From assembly GCA_014138645.1 (NCBI GenBank), contig JACJIB010000007.1, positions 248,001-312,000 of the forward strand: a DNA stretch of 64,000 nucleotides, read 5' to 3'. Positions 7,521-14,544 of this stretch are shown one piece after another; positions within the stretch are counted from its first letter, which is position 1; every line of letters starts with the position of its first letter. A program made the position numbers and the translations under genes. The stretch comes from Methylorubrum thiocyanatum (GTDB taxonomy: Bacteria > Pseudomonadota > Alphaproteobacteria > Rhizobiales > Beijerinckiaceae). The notes beneath the pieces are model-generated. The model had not been told where the DNA came from and searched no databases. It worked only from the letters and a program-made list of their open reading frames with translations.

Positions 7521-9053
7521 ATGGCAGGCAAGGAAACGTTCACGCGGGAACGGGTGAGGCTCACCCAGAGCCACGTCAAGCATGCGCAGGCGCTCGTCGC
7601 CAAGGACGCCCTGCAGGGGACCGGCGTGGAGTTCGCCGACACCGTCTGCCAGGGGCTCGTCCTCCGGGTCCGGCGCCGCTCCGGCAAGTTCATCCTCAAG
7701 AGCCGGACGGGATCGACCACGCTCGGCGACATGGACACGCTGCCGGTCGCCGCCGCGCGCGTTGCCGCCGCCAAGGTCCGGGCCGAGCATCTCAAGGGCA
7801 CGCCGAAGCGCCTGATCGACGTCGAGCTCATGTGCTTCTCCGGGGTGTTCGCGAAGGGGCACAACCTGGAGACCGCGCTGGACGTCGCCTTCACCGAGCC
7901 CCACCCCGACGACCCGCCCGAGCAGTCCGTCGAGGATCGGCGCCGGTACGGGCCTTGGGAGTGGCGCGACCTCGTCGACCTGTTCCTGGAGACGAAGCTC
8001 CCCACCCTGAAGGACAGGTGGCGGGTCCAGTTCGAGCGCCACCTGCGCCGGACGCTGGACGACGGGTTCGCCATGAGGCGCGTCGCGGCGGTCGAGCTCA
8101 AGGACCTCGTCGCGATGCGGGACCGGGTCACGAAGGCCCACACGCTGTCGGCGGCCGCCGACAGCGTCGAGGCGGTCAAGGCCGCGCTCGACTGGGCCTG
8201 GCGCCACCACGCCCCGCGGGCTGGCCTGGCAGACGTCGAGTTCCCGTGGTGGCGGGAGCGGCTCACCGTCGAGTACGCTTCCGGAACCCGCGATCATACG
8301 CCCACCATCGAGGAGCTCGCCCGGACGCTCGTCCTGGCCGAGAGGTTCAAGGCGCTCGGGGGAACCGCCAAGGAAACCGGGCCCGGAATGCTCGCGGCGC
8401 TATGGGCCGTCGTCCTTACCGGGCAGCGCGCCACCGCCCTGACCGGGACGCTGCGGGCGACGACGCGGGACTGGCCCGAGCGGCCCGGCTGGAGGATCTG
8501 GACCTGGACGGCCGCCGAGATGAAGGGGGCCGGGCACGCCAACGGCCAGAAGAAGCGCGCGCGGCCGCACGCCCTGCCGGTGCCGCCCGAGGCCCTGGCG
8601 GCGCTCGACCGCATCGGCGCGCCCCGGGAGGGCGTCTACCTGTTCCCGAGCCGTGTCCCGGGCAAGCGCACGACCGCCGTCGGGATGACGCAGTTCCTAG
8701 ACCGCATGAAGGGAAAGACCAAGGCGGCCCGGAAGGGCAGCGTGACGCTCCGGCCCGAGGACGACCTGCTGACCGCCCACGGCATCCGGCACTGGACCCC
8801 GCACGACGTCCGGCGGACGCTGCCGACCTTCCTCGACATGGAGCGGCTGGGCGGCGCGGGATCAGCCATCCTGGCCCACGCGCGGCGGAAGGCGCAGGGC
8901 GGCGCCGAGGAGGAACGCGAGCTCGCCTCCGCCATCACCCTGAAGCACTACATCCACTCGCAGCGCCTCGAACTCAAGGCGGAGGGGATGCAGGTCTGGG
9001 TCAAGGCCATCCTGGAGGCGGTCGATCAGGAACGGGCACGCCTCGGGGCCTGA
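7521..9053 (+). CDS. Tyrosine recombinase / integrase (510 aa)
   Basis: Integrase of the element. The N-terminal 100 residues form an arm-binding-like domain, residues about 145-240 a core-binding domain, and 260-490 the catalytic domain. Catalytic residues visible are Arg303 (LTGQRATALTG), His428/Arg431 (TPHDVRRTLPTF), a His in ILAHARRK, and Tyr477 (LKHYIHSQ). The ATG at 7521 follows a strong GGAGGCGG. It is adjacent to the tRNA-Gly 3' fragment and reads away from it. It appears intact, unlike the older fragment on the other side of the tRNA. Confidence 0.9.
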   Translation: MAGKETFTRERVRLTQSHVKHAQALVAKDALQGTGVEFADTVCQGLVLRVRRRSGKFILKSRTGSTTLGDMDTLPVAAARVAAAKVRAEHLKGTPKRLIDVELMCFSGVFAKGHNLETALDVAFTEPHPDDPPEQSVEDRRRYGPWEWRDLVDLFLETKLPTLKDRWRVQFERHLRRTLDDGFAMRRVAAVELKDLVAMRDRVTKAHTLSAAADSVEAVKAALDWAWRHHAPRAGLADVEFPWWRERLTVEYASGTRDHTPTIEELARTLVLAERFKALGGTAKETGPGMLAALWAVVLTGQRATALTGTLRATTRDWPERPGWRIWTWTAAEMKGAGHANGQKKRARPHALPVPPEALAALDRIGAPREGVYLFPSRVPGKRTTAVGMTQFLDRMKGKTKAARKGSVTLRPEDDLLTAHGIRHWTPHDVRRTLPTFLDMERLGGAGSAILAHARRKAQGGAEEERELASAITLKHYIHSQRLELKAEGMQVWVKAILEAVDQERARLGA

Positions 9054-9226
9054 GCCCGCCGATCCCGGCCGAGCGCCCTCGCCAGGTCGGCCGGGCGCTC
9101 GGCCCGCACGAATCCCGGCCCTCCCCCACCGGACCGGAGGGCCTCGATGTCCTCCGCCATCGCTCGCCGGAGGGCGTCCCGCTCCTCGCCGGCGGCCGCG
9201 GCCACGATGTCGTCCAGGCTTGGCAT
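9026..9226 (-). CDS. Hypothetical small protein (66 aa)
   Basis: A short acidic-to-basic protein: MPSLDDIVAAAAGEERDALR helix, Gly-rich hinge, then a basic end. It overlaps the 3' end of the integrase by 28 bases on the opposite strand. Function unknown; the first helix is clearly protein-like. Confidence 0.45.
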   Translation of the reverse strand: MPSLDDIVAAAAGEERDALRRAMAEDIEALRSGGGGPGFVRAERPADLARALGRDRRAQAPRRARS

Positions 9227-9286
9227 TGACCGTCTCCCCATGGAGAACAAATAGGGAACGAGCGAGGCGGTTCAACGGAGGGACGG

Positions 9287-9565
9287 ATGGAGGCGCCGCG
9301 GACCCTGGGGGCGTTCCCGTACCGGCGGGTCGTCATCGTCTGCCCCTGGCGCCCCCGGCGCCGGGGCTCCTACGACACCGAGCGGCTGATCGCGCGCCTC
9401 GGTCCCCGGACGAGCCTGGAGGATGTCCTGCTGGCGCTGGTGGCGTGCCGGTGGCCGAAGGCGTGGGGTCGCCGGGGACCGAACCAATACGTCCCCTGGT
9501 GCCGTGCCAGGTTCGCCGACCTCGGGAGCCGACGCCCTCCGGACTGCGACGTGCCCGCTCCGTAA
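9287..9565 (+). CDS. Hypothetical protein (92 aa)
   Basis: The ATG follows a GGAGGGACGG ribosome binding site. The protein is basic and Trp/Arg-rich (FPYRRVVIVCPWRPRRRGSY, then a helix TSLEDVLLALVACRWP) with three Cys and a Pro-rich end. A nucleic-acid-binding role is possible, but no motif proves it. The stop codon overlaps the first base positions of the inverted repeat at 9562. Confidence 0.5.
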   Translation: MEAPRTLGAFPYRRVVIVCPWRPRRRGSYDTERLIARLGPRTSLEDVLLALVACRWPKAWGRRGPNQYVPWCRARFADLGSRRPPDCDVPAP

Positions 9566-9606
9566 AAATGTCATCCCCCCCCCCAGCAGGTGGATGACAT
9601 TTTTAC
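9562..9606. repeat. Perfect 15-bp inverted repeat
   Basis: GTAAAAATGTCATCC (9562-9576) and its exact complement GGATGACATTTTTAC (9592-9606) flank a 15-base C-rich loop. It is too AT-rich and too symmetrical for chance in this GC-rich stretch. It could be an operator, an origin-like site or a terminator for the gene ending at 9565. Confidence 0.7.
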
Positions 9607-9875
9607 CGGCGCCGCCCTCCCGCGGCCGAAAGTGGCACCTTCGTCTCCACCCCGCCATCCGGGGACGAAGGTGACAAAAACCCCCGCCCAGGCTTTCCGT
9701 TAACCGTGCCGCACGACCCCGCTTGACCGGAGGAATCCGGAGCTGCGATCCCTGGTCCCACGAACCGCGACGAGGTCCGCCGTGAAACGCCGAATAGCCC
9801 CCACCGACAAACCGACGAGACCCCCGGGGGCGTGACGCCGCGCGCGCAGCCCCCCCTTTCGAGGAGGCTGCCTTC
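9566..9875. other. Noncoding regulatory stretch
   Basis: This 310-base gap holds no convincing gene. It contains the second arm and loop of the inverted repeat at 9562-9606, the nested inverted repeat at 9636-9673, and a strong ribosome binding site (GAGGAGGCTG) for the gene at 9876. Confidence 0.5.
9636..9673. repeat. Perfect 10-bp inverted repeat with nested hairpin
   Basis: CACCTTCGTC (9636-9645) pairs with GACGAAGGTG (9664-9673); inside, CCCCG and CGGGG can extend the stem. It is 30 bases from the 15-bp repeat. An A-run follows on the plus strand, so it would act as a terminator only for minus-strand transcripts. Confidence 0.6.
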
Positions 9876-10472
9876 ATGACCAAGACCACGATTTCGAACG
9901 CCCCCGCCCGCGTGTTCCTAACCGCGGACCACCACTTCGGGCACCAGAAGGTGCTGGGTATGAGCGGTCGCCCGTTCGCCTCCGTCGCCGAGCATGACGA
10001 GTACCTGATTGAGGCGTGGAACGCCTCCGTCGGCCCGAAGGACGAGATCTGGCACCTGGGCGACTTCGCCTACAAGTGCACCGCCGAGCATGCCGCACGG
10101 GTGTTCTCCCGCCTCAACGGCGTCAAGCGGCTGGTGCACGGCAACCACGAAGCGCGCGGCCGCGCGCTGCCCTGGGCGTCGCAGCACGAGGGCTTCGTCG
10201 ACACGAAGATCGGCGACCATCGCGTGTTCCTCTGCCACTACGCGTTCCGGGCCTGGCCGGGTGCCTTCCGTGGCACGCTCCACTTCTACGGCCACACGCA
10301 TGGCCTCCTGCCGGACACCCGGCAGTCCTGCGACGTCGGCGTGGACCGGTGGCAGTACCGGCCGGCCCTGTTCGCCGAGGTCCTGGCGAGGCTGGAGGCG
10401 ACGGAGGCGCTGCCCGAGGAAGTCGCCCTCGGGCAGGCCCAGGACGGCCAGCGCAAGGCCAAGCAGGCCTGA
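9876..10472 (+). CDS. Phage-type metallophosphoesterase (198 aa)
   Basis: Calcineurin-like metallophosphoesterase. The metal-binding motifs appear in order: ADHHFGH (residues 18-24), GDFAY, GNHEARG, a central CHYAFRAW His, and GHTHG. The length and the start (VFLTADHHFGHQKVLG) fit the small phage/element subfamily. It probably cleaves a phosphodiester or phosphomonoester, with unknown substrate. The ATG follows GAGGAGG. It is the only clearly enzymatic gene in the element apart from the integrase and is followed by a strong terminator. Confidence 0.85.
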   Translation: MTKTTISNAPARVFLTADHHFGHQKVLGMSGRPFASVAEHDEYLIEAWNASVGPKDEIWHLGDFAYKCTAEHAARVFSRLNGVKRLVHGNHEARGRALPWASQHEGFVDTKIGDHRVFLCHYAFRAWPGAFRGTLHFYGHTHGLLPDTRQSCDVGVDRWQYRPALFAEVLARLEATEALPEEVALGQAQDGQRKAKQA

Positions 10473-10484
10473 ACAGGCCTGAAA

Positions 10485-10523
10485 CGAGAAGGGCCCCCGG
10501 CGGCGAACCGGGGGCCGTTCTCG
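10485..10523. terminator. Strong hairpin terminator between convergent genes
   Basis: CGAGAAGGGCCCCCGG (10485-10500) pairs almost perfectly with CCGGGGGCCGTTCTCG (10508-10523) across a 7-base loop. It sits between the metallophosphoesterase and the convergent minus-strand gene train. Confidence 0.7.
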
Positions 10524-10530
10524 TCGGGGG

Positions 10531-10878
10531 CTATGGGCGCGGTTCGGGCGGTTCGGGCGGTTCCTGCAGTTCTTCAAGCTCGCGCTCGATCTCAATCGCC
10601 GCCTCCGACATCTCGTCGGCCCGTTCCTCCAGGCGGGCAATCTCCTCGTCGAGGACGCCCGCGCGTTCCCGGAGGATCAGCGGCAGCGCCTCCAGGGCCC
10701 AGGGCAGGACTTCCATCACACCGGTCCGCCACCGGGACACCGACCTCGGGTCGATGCTCTCCCGGGGCCCGTTCGGGTGATGGGCCCCAAGCGCCCTGGC
10801 GAGCGGCTTGGCCCAGTCCTCCGTCCCCGTCAGGGCCCGGCCCGCGAGGACCACCATGTCGCGCGGCGTCATCGACAT
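10531..10878 (-). CDS. Hypothetical protein with C-terminal coiled coil (115 aa)
   Basis: Last gene of the minus-strand train. The N-terminal half (MSMTPRDMVVLAGRALTG, SVSRWRTGVMEVLPWALEAL) has a helix-turn-helix-like pattern, possibly a DNA-binding or adaptor domain. Residues about 75-105 (LDEEIARLEERADEMSEAAI) form a clear charged coiled coil, followed by Pro-Glu repeats. The start overlaps the upstream stop (TAATG), so it is translationally coupled. No named family. Confidence 0.6.
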   Translation of the reverse strand: MSMTPRDMVVLAGRALTGTEDWAKPLARALGAHHPNGPRESIDPRSVSRWRTGVMEVLPWALEALPLILRERAGVLDEEIARLEERADEMSEAAIEIERELEELQEPPEPPEPRP

Positions 10879-11177
10879 TAGAGCTTCTCCCTCCAAAGGA
10901 CCGTGCCGCGCTCGGCGTCGAGCCAGATGAAAAGCTCCCACGGCTCGAACGGCGCGAATCGGCCCCAGGCCAGGACGGCGCCAGAGACGAGCGTGGCGCC
11001 GTGGGCGTCGTCGGGGCACTCCTCGCGGTACCACGCGGGCCGGCGGCGGCCCGTGGACAGGTCGAAGAACGCGACGCGGGCACGGGCGTCCTCGACGGTG
11101 ACGGCGTCGCGAAGGGCGTGCTGGACGGCCTCGACGGCGGGGATGCGGTAGCGCTGCGGGATGTTGGCGACGATCAT
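10878..11177 (-). CDS. Hypothetical protein (99 aa)
   Basis: A compact mixed alpha/beta protein (IPAVEAVQHALRDAVTVEDA; WELFIWLDAERGTVLW) with a good AAGGAG ribosome binding site. It is coupled to the next gene by a one-base overlap. Function not recognised. Confidence 0.6.
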   Translation of the reverse strand: MIVANIPQRYRIPAVEAVQHALRDAVTVEDARARVAFFDLSTGRRRPAWYREECPDDAHGATLVSGAVLAWGRFAPFEPWELFIWLDAERGTVLWREKL

Positions 11178-11189
11178 GGTGGGGGCTCC

Positions 11190-11609
11190 TTAGAAAGCGC
11201 CGGGGACAGCAAGACCGAGAGCGACATCCTCGTCGTACAGGTCGCCGAGCTCGTCCATGAGGGCCAGCCTGTCGAGGTCGATGTCCTTGAGGCTCTCCAT
11301 CTCCCTGGCGAGCCGCTCCTCCGTGGCGGGCTGCATGTACGTCAGCTTGACGCGATGCGTGCCGACGGCACCGACGTCCTCGGCGTGGCGCGTCCAGGCG
11401 TCGTATGCATCGTCCGACGTCGCGGCGCGGATGACGAGTTCCAGGCCCGTTCCCGCGATCGGCTTCCAGGCGCGGTCGATGACCTCGACGGGCTCGGCGT
11501 GGAACAGGATGGCCTTCTGGCCGGCCAGGGACAGGGCGAAGGCGGCGTAGACCTCCTCGCGCTCGCGGCGGGCCAAGGCCCGCTTCAGGACGTGGATCTT
11601 AGTAATCAT
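11190..11609 (-). CDS. Hypothetical protein (139 aa)
   Basis: The ATG at 11609 was chosen because it follows the repeated leader's AGAAGCATCCTC box; longer in-frame starts would run through that leader. The protein is alpha/beta and acidic, with segments such as YAAFALSLAGQKAILFHAEP and a C-terminal acidic helix (DIDLDRLALMDELGDLYDED). Function unknown. It is 12 bases upstream of the next gene in the operon. Confidence 0.6.
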   Translation of the reverse strand: MITKIHVLKRALARREREEVYAAFALSLAGQKAILFHAEPVEVIDRAWKPIAGTGLELVIRAATSDDAYDAWTRHAEDVGAVGTHRVKLTYMQPATEERLAREMESLKDIDLDRLALMDELGDLYDEDVALGLAVPGAF

Positions 11610-11736
11610 CGAGGATGCTTCTGTTGGTGGCGGGCGGCTCTGCCGGCCCGAGGGGGGAAGGAATCCGGCCCCTGGCGGGACGCCCCCATGAGGCGGCCCG
11701 CGAGAGGCCGGGGCGGGTGCCCCGGCGGAGGTTCGG
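11610..11736 (-). repeat. Repeated intergenic leader, copy A
   Basis: About 125 bases between two minus-strand genes, clearly similar to 12070-12185 over the full length. Shared blocks include GAGGATGCT next to the start codon, GCGGGCGGCTCTGCCGGCCC, and CCCGCGAGAGGCCGG. GC-rich pairs inside can fold. It runs from the stop of one gene to the start of the next, so it may act as an intergenic mRNA element. Confidence 0.7.
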
Positions 11737-11829
11737 TCAGACGGCGTTCGGGTCGAAGGCGAGGATCGCGTCGCAGCCCGCATCGTCCATCTGCGGGTCG
11801 TACATCGACCACAGCTTCCAAGCGGCGTT
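11737..11829 (-). other. Coding-like tail beyond an amber codon
   Basis: In the same frame as the gene above it (11830-12069), directly after its TAG, the sequence reads NAAWKLWSMYDPQMDDAGCD then AILAFDPNAV and a TGA at 11737-11739. Codon choice stays GC-rich at third positions. It ends just before leader copy A, as genes in this train do. It therefore looks like the original C-terminus of that gene, cut off by an amber mutation or reached by readthrough. Confidence 0.6.
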
Positions 11830-12069
11830 CTAGACGGAGAGGGCGTGAACGCGCATCGCCTCGGCCCACGCCTTCGTCGTCTCGCAGGCGGCGTCGGCGG
11901 CGGCATGGGCCTCGGCCACCAGGGCGTCGAGCTCGGCGCGGCGCGCCTTGACCTGAGAGGTGAGGTCCTGCGCGCGGACGATGGCCGCGTCGCGCCGGTC
12001 GAAGGCGATGTTCAGGGCCTTGGACGTGTCGACGGGGGCGGCGGCGGTGGTGGTGACGAGGGCGTTCAT
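11830..12069 (-). CDS. Small helical protein ending at an amber codon (79 aa)
   Basis: An alanine-rich helical protein (SKALNIAFDRRDAAIVRAQD, VKARRAELDALVAEAHAAAD) probably forming a coiled coil. The ATG follows the leader box AGGAGCATCCTC. The TAG at 11830-11832 is followed in frame by 30 more protein-like codons, so the gene was probably 110 residues long. Function unknown. Confidence 0.6.
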   Translation of the reverse strand: MNALVTTTAAAPVDTSKALNIAFDRRDAAIVRAQDLTSQVKARRAELDALVAEAHAAADAACETTKAWAEAMRVHALSV

Positions 12070-12185
12070 GAGGATGCTCCTGTGGCTAGCGGGCGGCTCT
12101 GCCGGCCCTGGGGGTGGACTGTCCGGCCCCCGGCGGGGCGCCCCGGTGAGGCGACCCGCGAGAGGCCGGTGCCCCGGCGGCGGCG
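12070..12185 (-). repeat. Repeated intergenic leader, copy B
   Basis: Second copy of the leader described at 11610-11736, with the same block order and the same position between a stop and a start codon. A third, partial copy (only the AGGATGCTCCTG box next to the start codon) lies at 12600-12612. Confidence 0.7.
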
Positions 12186-12599
12186 TCAGATCTCGGCCAG
12201 CGCGGCCATGTCGAGGCGGTACTCCTCGACGCGCTGCAGGAAGGCGATCCGCTGGGCCTCGTCCTGGATGCGCTCCTGCTCGACGCGCTGGCGCTCCGCC
12301 TCGGCCTCAATGAAGGCGTAGGCGCCACCGGCGGCCGCGGCCTCCTCGCGGGTCACGATGGCCACGGTTCGGCGGCGGGCGAGGCGCTCCTCGACGGCGA
12401 GCTCGGGATGGGCTTCGAGGCGGGCGATGAGCTCCTCGCGGCTCGTCCTGTATTTGCCACCGTAGCGGGCGGCGCGGCCGGTCAGCGTCGAGCCGGACCA
12501 AGCCTCGGTGCCGTTGAGAAGGTCGCGCTGGTAGGAGCCACGGGCGCACCCGAAGGCGGCGAAGACGGCGGCGGGGCTGATCTCGGTGTAAGCGCTCAT
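12186..12599 (-). CDS. Hypothetical protein with long C-terminal helix (137 aa)
   Basis: The N-terminal region (MSAYTEISPAAVFAAFGCAR, LTGRAARYGGKYRTSREELI) resembles a small DNA- or RNA-contact domain. Residues about 85-130 are a charged continuous helix (FIEAEAERQRVEQERIQDEA). The ATG at 12599 is next to the conserved AGGAGCATCCT box shared with two downstream genes. Function not recognised. Confidence 0.6.
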   Translation of the reverse strand: MSAYTEISPAAVFAAFGCARGSYQRDLLNGTEAWSGSTLTGRAARYGGKYRTSREELIARLEAHPELAVEERLARRRTVAIVTREEAAAAGGAYAFIEAEAERQRVEQERIQDEAQRIAFLQRVEEYRLDMAALAEI

Positions 12600-12691
12600 T
12601 AGGATGCTCCTGCTGCTCATGGGAGACTGTACCTGCCCATGACCGACATATACGTGCGGCCATGGATTGATTCAAGCATTCGTTAGTAAAA

Positions 12692-12721
12692 ATCTCGCTT
12701 TCTCTAGGTGTAAAGCGAGAT
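12692..12721 (-). terminator. Perfect 10-bp hairpin with T-run
   Basis: ATCTCGCTTT (12692-12701) and AAAGCGAGAT (12712-12721) are exact complements with a 10-base loop. On the minus strand the stem is followed by TTTTTAC, which fits an intrinsic terminator after the gene ending at 12742. The same palindrome could also be an operator for the next gene in the train. Confidence 0.6.
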
Positions 12722-12741
12722 AAATACTATGTAACGGATTA

Positions 12742-12948
12742 TCAGCGGTGAGTTCCCCGGGATCGAGCCCGGGATAAGGCGTCCTCGAAGGCGGTCGGCG
12801 TCCGGGGCGGGGCGCGCCGTTTCGCCGGCCGGGTCGCGTCGATGACGCGGAAGGCGATCTCGGGCATGGCGCCGCCGTCATAGCGGGCGGCTATCCAGAC
12901 GGCGCCGAGCTCGTCCGAGATCGTCGGCTGGTCGGTCGCGTCAGCCAT
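12742..12948 (-). CDS. Hypothetical small protein (68 aa)
   Basis: An acidic/hydrophobic first half (DELGAVWIAARYDGGAMPEI) and a basic Pro-rich second half. The ATG overlaps the 3' end of the upstream gene by 8 bases. Probably translated by coupling; function unknown. Confidence 0.55.
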   Translation of the reverse strand: MADATDQPTISDELGAVWIAARYDGGAMPEIAFRVIDATRPAKRRAPPRTPTAFEDALSRARSRGTHR

Positions 12949-13345
12949 AGGCGACCTCCCCGGAACCGGCGCAGGCTGTGCACGTCACGTCGTCGTGCCA
13001 GCCGCAGCCCTCCTGGCAGGGGTCCTCCTGGCTGCAGCCGCAGGGCACGCAGACGCGGCCGATTACGGAAGGGATGCGGATACGCGGCTTTCCGCCCACG
13101 TCGTCGACCCACTGCCGGCCTATGCCGTCGACGCTGAGGGCAACGAACTCCAGGGCCTTAAGCGCTAAACGCTGGGCCTCGGCGCCAGCCCGCTCGGCCG
13201 GTCCCGGGAGATACTCGGCGATGGCACCCGCGACGGCGAGTTCCAGGGCCACCGCCCCGATGCGTGCCTGCTGCTCGGGCGAAAGGGTCGCCCAGGTCGC
13301 CGCGCCGTCGAAAAGGGTGTCGGCGATGTTGGTGTCCTTAGCCAC
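12941..13345 (-). CDS. Hypothetical protein with Cys-rich C-terminus (134 aa)
   Basis: A helical N-terminal part (LSPEQQARIGAVALELAVAG) leads to a C-terminal Cys cluster (VCVPCGCSQEDPCQEGCGWH, then CTACAGSG) with eight Cys and one His, which suggests a zinc-binding module. The GTG at 13345 is chosen because it overlaps the upstream gene's end by 8 bases and longer forms are not protein-like. Confidence 0.6.
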   Translation of the reverse strand: MAKDTNIADTLFDGAATWATLSPEQQARIGAVALELAVAGAIAEYLPGPAERAGAEAQRLALKALEFVALSVDGIGRQWVDDVGGKPRIRIPSVIGRVCVPCGCSQEDPCQEGCGWHDDVTCTACAGSGEVAYG

Positions 13346-13589
13346 GGTTGGCCTCCCGGAGATCGGCCGTGCGCGACGGCGGGGATTCAAGGACGCCGGC
13401 CATAGCGGCGCCGATGGCCAGGCCCATGAACGCGACGGCGAACGCGGACCCGGCGAGGAGGACCGTCCAGAGGGCGGCGAGCAGCGCCATCCAGTGCCCG
13501 CCGAGGATGGCCCCGACGGCGACGAGCGCGGCCGCCGAGGTGGAGACCCGCCCGGGGCCTCCGGCTATGGTGGCGAGGAGCGCGCGCAT
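13338..13589 (-). CDS. Small membrane protein (83 aa)
   Basis: Two hydrophobic helices (AAALVAVGAILGGHWMALLA and WTVLLAGSAFAVAFMGLAIG region) after a short Arg-containing N-terminus, with a polar C-terminus. The ATG overlaps the upstream TGA in TGATG. A holin-like or accessory membrane role is possible, but nothing specific is seen. Confidence 0.6.
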   Translation of the reverse strand: MRALLATIAGGPGRVSTSAAALVAVGAILGGHWMALLAALWTVLLAGSAFAVAFMGLAIGAAMAGVLESPPSRTADLREANRG

Positions 13590-14467
13590 CAGGCGGCCGC
13601 CTTCGCCGGGCGGACCGGCAGGTCGAGCGGCGTATACTCGACGCCGATGGTGCTGATGTAGAAGTCGAAGCGGATCTCCACCGACAGGTCCTGGCGGTCG
13701 AAGCCGGTGCGGTCGACGCCGACGACACCCCGGAGCTCGCGGACGAGGTCGAGCCTGCAGCCGAGGTCCGTGATCTGGTCGGCTGACGGCACACGCCGCA
13801 GCCGGGTGGTCAGCACGAGCCTGCGCGGCAGGAGCCGCGCCTCGCACCACTCGACCGCCTCGCCCAGCCCGCGGACCCACGTCGATATGAGGTAGTCGGC
13901 ATGGCTTGCGGCGGCAGGCGGGTTCCGGTCGATGTCCTCGAACGCCATCCGGCCGCGGTCGCGCTTGAGCCGCGCCAGGGCATCCTTCGCGGCCGCGTCG
14001 ATGCCCGCCTGCTCCTCGCGGTCCCAGCCGTCGTCGAGGATCTCGCCGATTAACCGCCCGGCCCAACGGGCGGCCTTCTCCGTCTCGGTGGGCTCCAGCC
14101 GGCCGGGTTCGAGGCGAACCGGATGACCGCGGTAAAGCCCCTCGACGGAAGCGGACCAGGCCTCCTTGTTCTCGGTCGTCAGCTCCTCGACGGTCCGGAT
14201 GACGAATGCGCCCGGCACGAGCGACCGCGCCCAGGCCATGTAGTCCTTGTCGCTGACGCCGTCCCAGCAGCCGGTGCGGCGCGCGAACTCCACGCGATCA
14301 TGGGCGGTCGAGCCCGGCAGAGGCTTCGGCACGATCTCGAAGCCACGTCCTGCGAGGCATTCGATGACCTCGACAGCGCGCTCAACGGGTGCCTTGTCCG
14401 AATGCAGTTCAGCATCCCGGTCGAGGGCAATCGTGACGGCCGGGATTATCTGGGGGTGCTGGCGCAC
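13589..14467 (-). CDS. Hypothetical protein (292 aa)
   Basis: A soluble mixed alpha/beta protein. Notable stretches are MRQHPQIIPAVTIALDRDAE at the start, a central charged helix (EEQAGIDAAAKDALARLKRD) and a beta-rich end (LSVEIRFDFYISTIGVEYTP). It is the first large gene below the ParB-like protein and is coupled to the next gene by TGATG. No family recognised. Confidence 0.6.
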   Translation of the reverse strand: MRQHPQIIPAVTIALDRDAELHSDKAPVERAVEVIECLAGRGFEIVPKPLPGSTAHDRVEFARRTGCWDGVSDKDYMAWARSLVPGAFVIRTVEELTTENKEAWSASVEGLYRGHPVRLEPGRLEPTETEKAARWAGRLIGEILDDGWDREEQAGIDAAAKDALARLKRDRGRMAFEDIDRNPPAAASHADYLISTWVRGLGEAVEWCEARLLPRRLVLTTRLRRVPSADQITDLGCRLDLVRELRGVVGVDRTGFDRQDLSVEIRFDFYISTIGVEYTPLDLPVRPAKAAA

Positions 14468-14500
14468 GTTGGCGCTCCTGGGGAAACCGGGGTGGAGGGG

Positions 14501-14544
14501 GAGGAATCGGGTGCGCCACTGCCGCCTGGCGCGCGACGAAGCCG
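14501..14544 (-). repeat. Intergenic GCGCCA hairpin, copy 1
   Basis: GCGCCA...TGGCGC forms a short stem between the stop of the ParB-like gene and the start of the 292-residue gene. A similar block (GCGCCACCGTCGCCTGGCGC) lies at about 16369-16388 upstream of the next gene, followed in both by CGACG and a TCAG stop region. Confidence 0.55.
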
